Assembly (NCBI GenBank): GCA_036986275.1
Contig: BTRG01000014.1
Coordinates: 1-41,837, forward strand
Length of the DNA: 41,837 nt
Direction: 5' to 3'
Source of the DNA: BTRG01 sp036986275
Lineage (GTDB): Bacteria > Pseudomonadota > Gammaproteobacteria > Acidiferrobacterales > SZUA-150
A program made the translations under genes and the position numbers. Shown here one piece after another: positions 41,779 to 41,837 of this stretch (positions within the stretch are counted from its first letter, which is position 1; each line of letters starts with the position of its first letter). The notes beneath the pieces were generated by a model. It was not told the origin of the DNA. It searched no databases and saw only the letters and a program-made list of their open reading frames with translations.

Positions 41779-41837
41779 GACTTCCTGAATATTTAGGAAA
41801 ACTGTTTACCAGGCTGCTCCAATTCCTTGTCAAGCTA

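Overview
The window comes from a gammaproteobacterial chemolithoautotroph, most likely a sulfur oxidiser or similar autotroph. The grounds are a form II RuBisCO operon (cbbR, cbbM, cbbQ, cbbO) and a separate five-gene Calvin/lower-glycolysis block (tkt, gap, pgk, pyk, and a class II fba of the Calvin type). It also carries several c-type cytochromes and a copper P-type ATPase. No phosphoribulokinase, form I RuBisCO, tRNA, rRNA or CRISPR array is seen here. The genus cannot be named from sequence alone.

Layout. (1) 1-5.9 kb, minus strand: a very large secreted Rhs/YD-repeat gene split in two. Its N-terminal part (1977-5582) ends at a stop in the propeller region. A Sel1-repeat gene (1390-1971) follows immediately, and the YD-repeat core continues as an open frame without an N-terminus (1340-1, running off the window). 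(2) 6.1-9.5 kb: bioA, a PhnD-like periplasmic binding protein, and an inositol-monophosphatase-family sugar phosphatase. (3) 9.5-16.96 kb, plus strand: tkt-gap-pgk-pyk-fba, with a structured leader before tkt and an intrinsic terminator after fba. (4) 17-19.1 kb: an ArnT-like GT39 membrane glycosyltransferase convergent with a PAP2 phosphatase. (5) 19.4-23.7 kb, minus strand: a strikingly methionine-rich protein, a SHOCT protein, an HMA-like protein without CxxC, a duplicated DUF1566 protein, and a CcdA-TlpA thiol pair. (6) 24.1-31.5 kb, minus strand: a metal-responsive cluster. In transcription order it holds a possible DUF2798 gene, a small membrane protein, a His-rich cytochrome c, a MerR regulator, a flavoprotein with a Cys-rich tail, copA with two YHS and two HMBD modules, a 31-aa membrane peptide, a frameshifted methyltransferase remnant, a secreted unknown protein, a 35-aa membrane peptide, and an AhpD-like CxxC protein. 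A promoter with a 20-bp spacer and a dyad lies exactly between merR and the flavoprotein gene. (7) 31.6-33.9 kb, plus strand: a YVTN beta-propeller and two monohaem cytochromes c. (8) 34.0-40.2 kb: divergent cbbR and cbbM, then cbbQ and cbbO. This operon is interrupted by a GxxExxY gene bounded by perfect 23-bp inverted repeats, and by a gene-less relative of the same element between cbbQ and cbbO. (9) 40.3-41.8 kb: an unassigned protein, a small divergent ORF, and a REC-ANTAR response regulator.

How the parts fit. CbbM fixes CO2 and CbbQ/CbbO reactivate it, while the tkt-fba block supplies the regenerative and lower-glycolytic steps. The metal cluster joins Cu(I) export (CopA) to flavin, cytochrome and thiol redox proteins and to several tiny membrane proteins. 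This cluster and the GxxExxY/MITE-like family inside the cbb operon are the two most interesting parts of the window.
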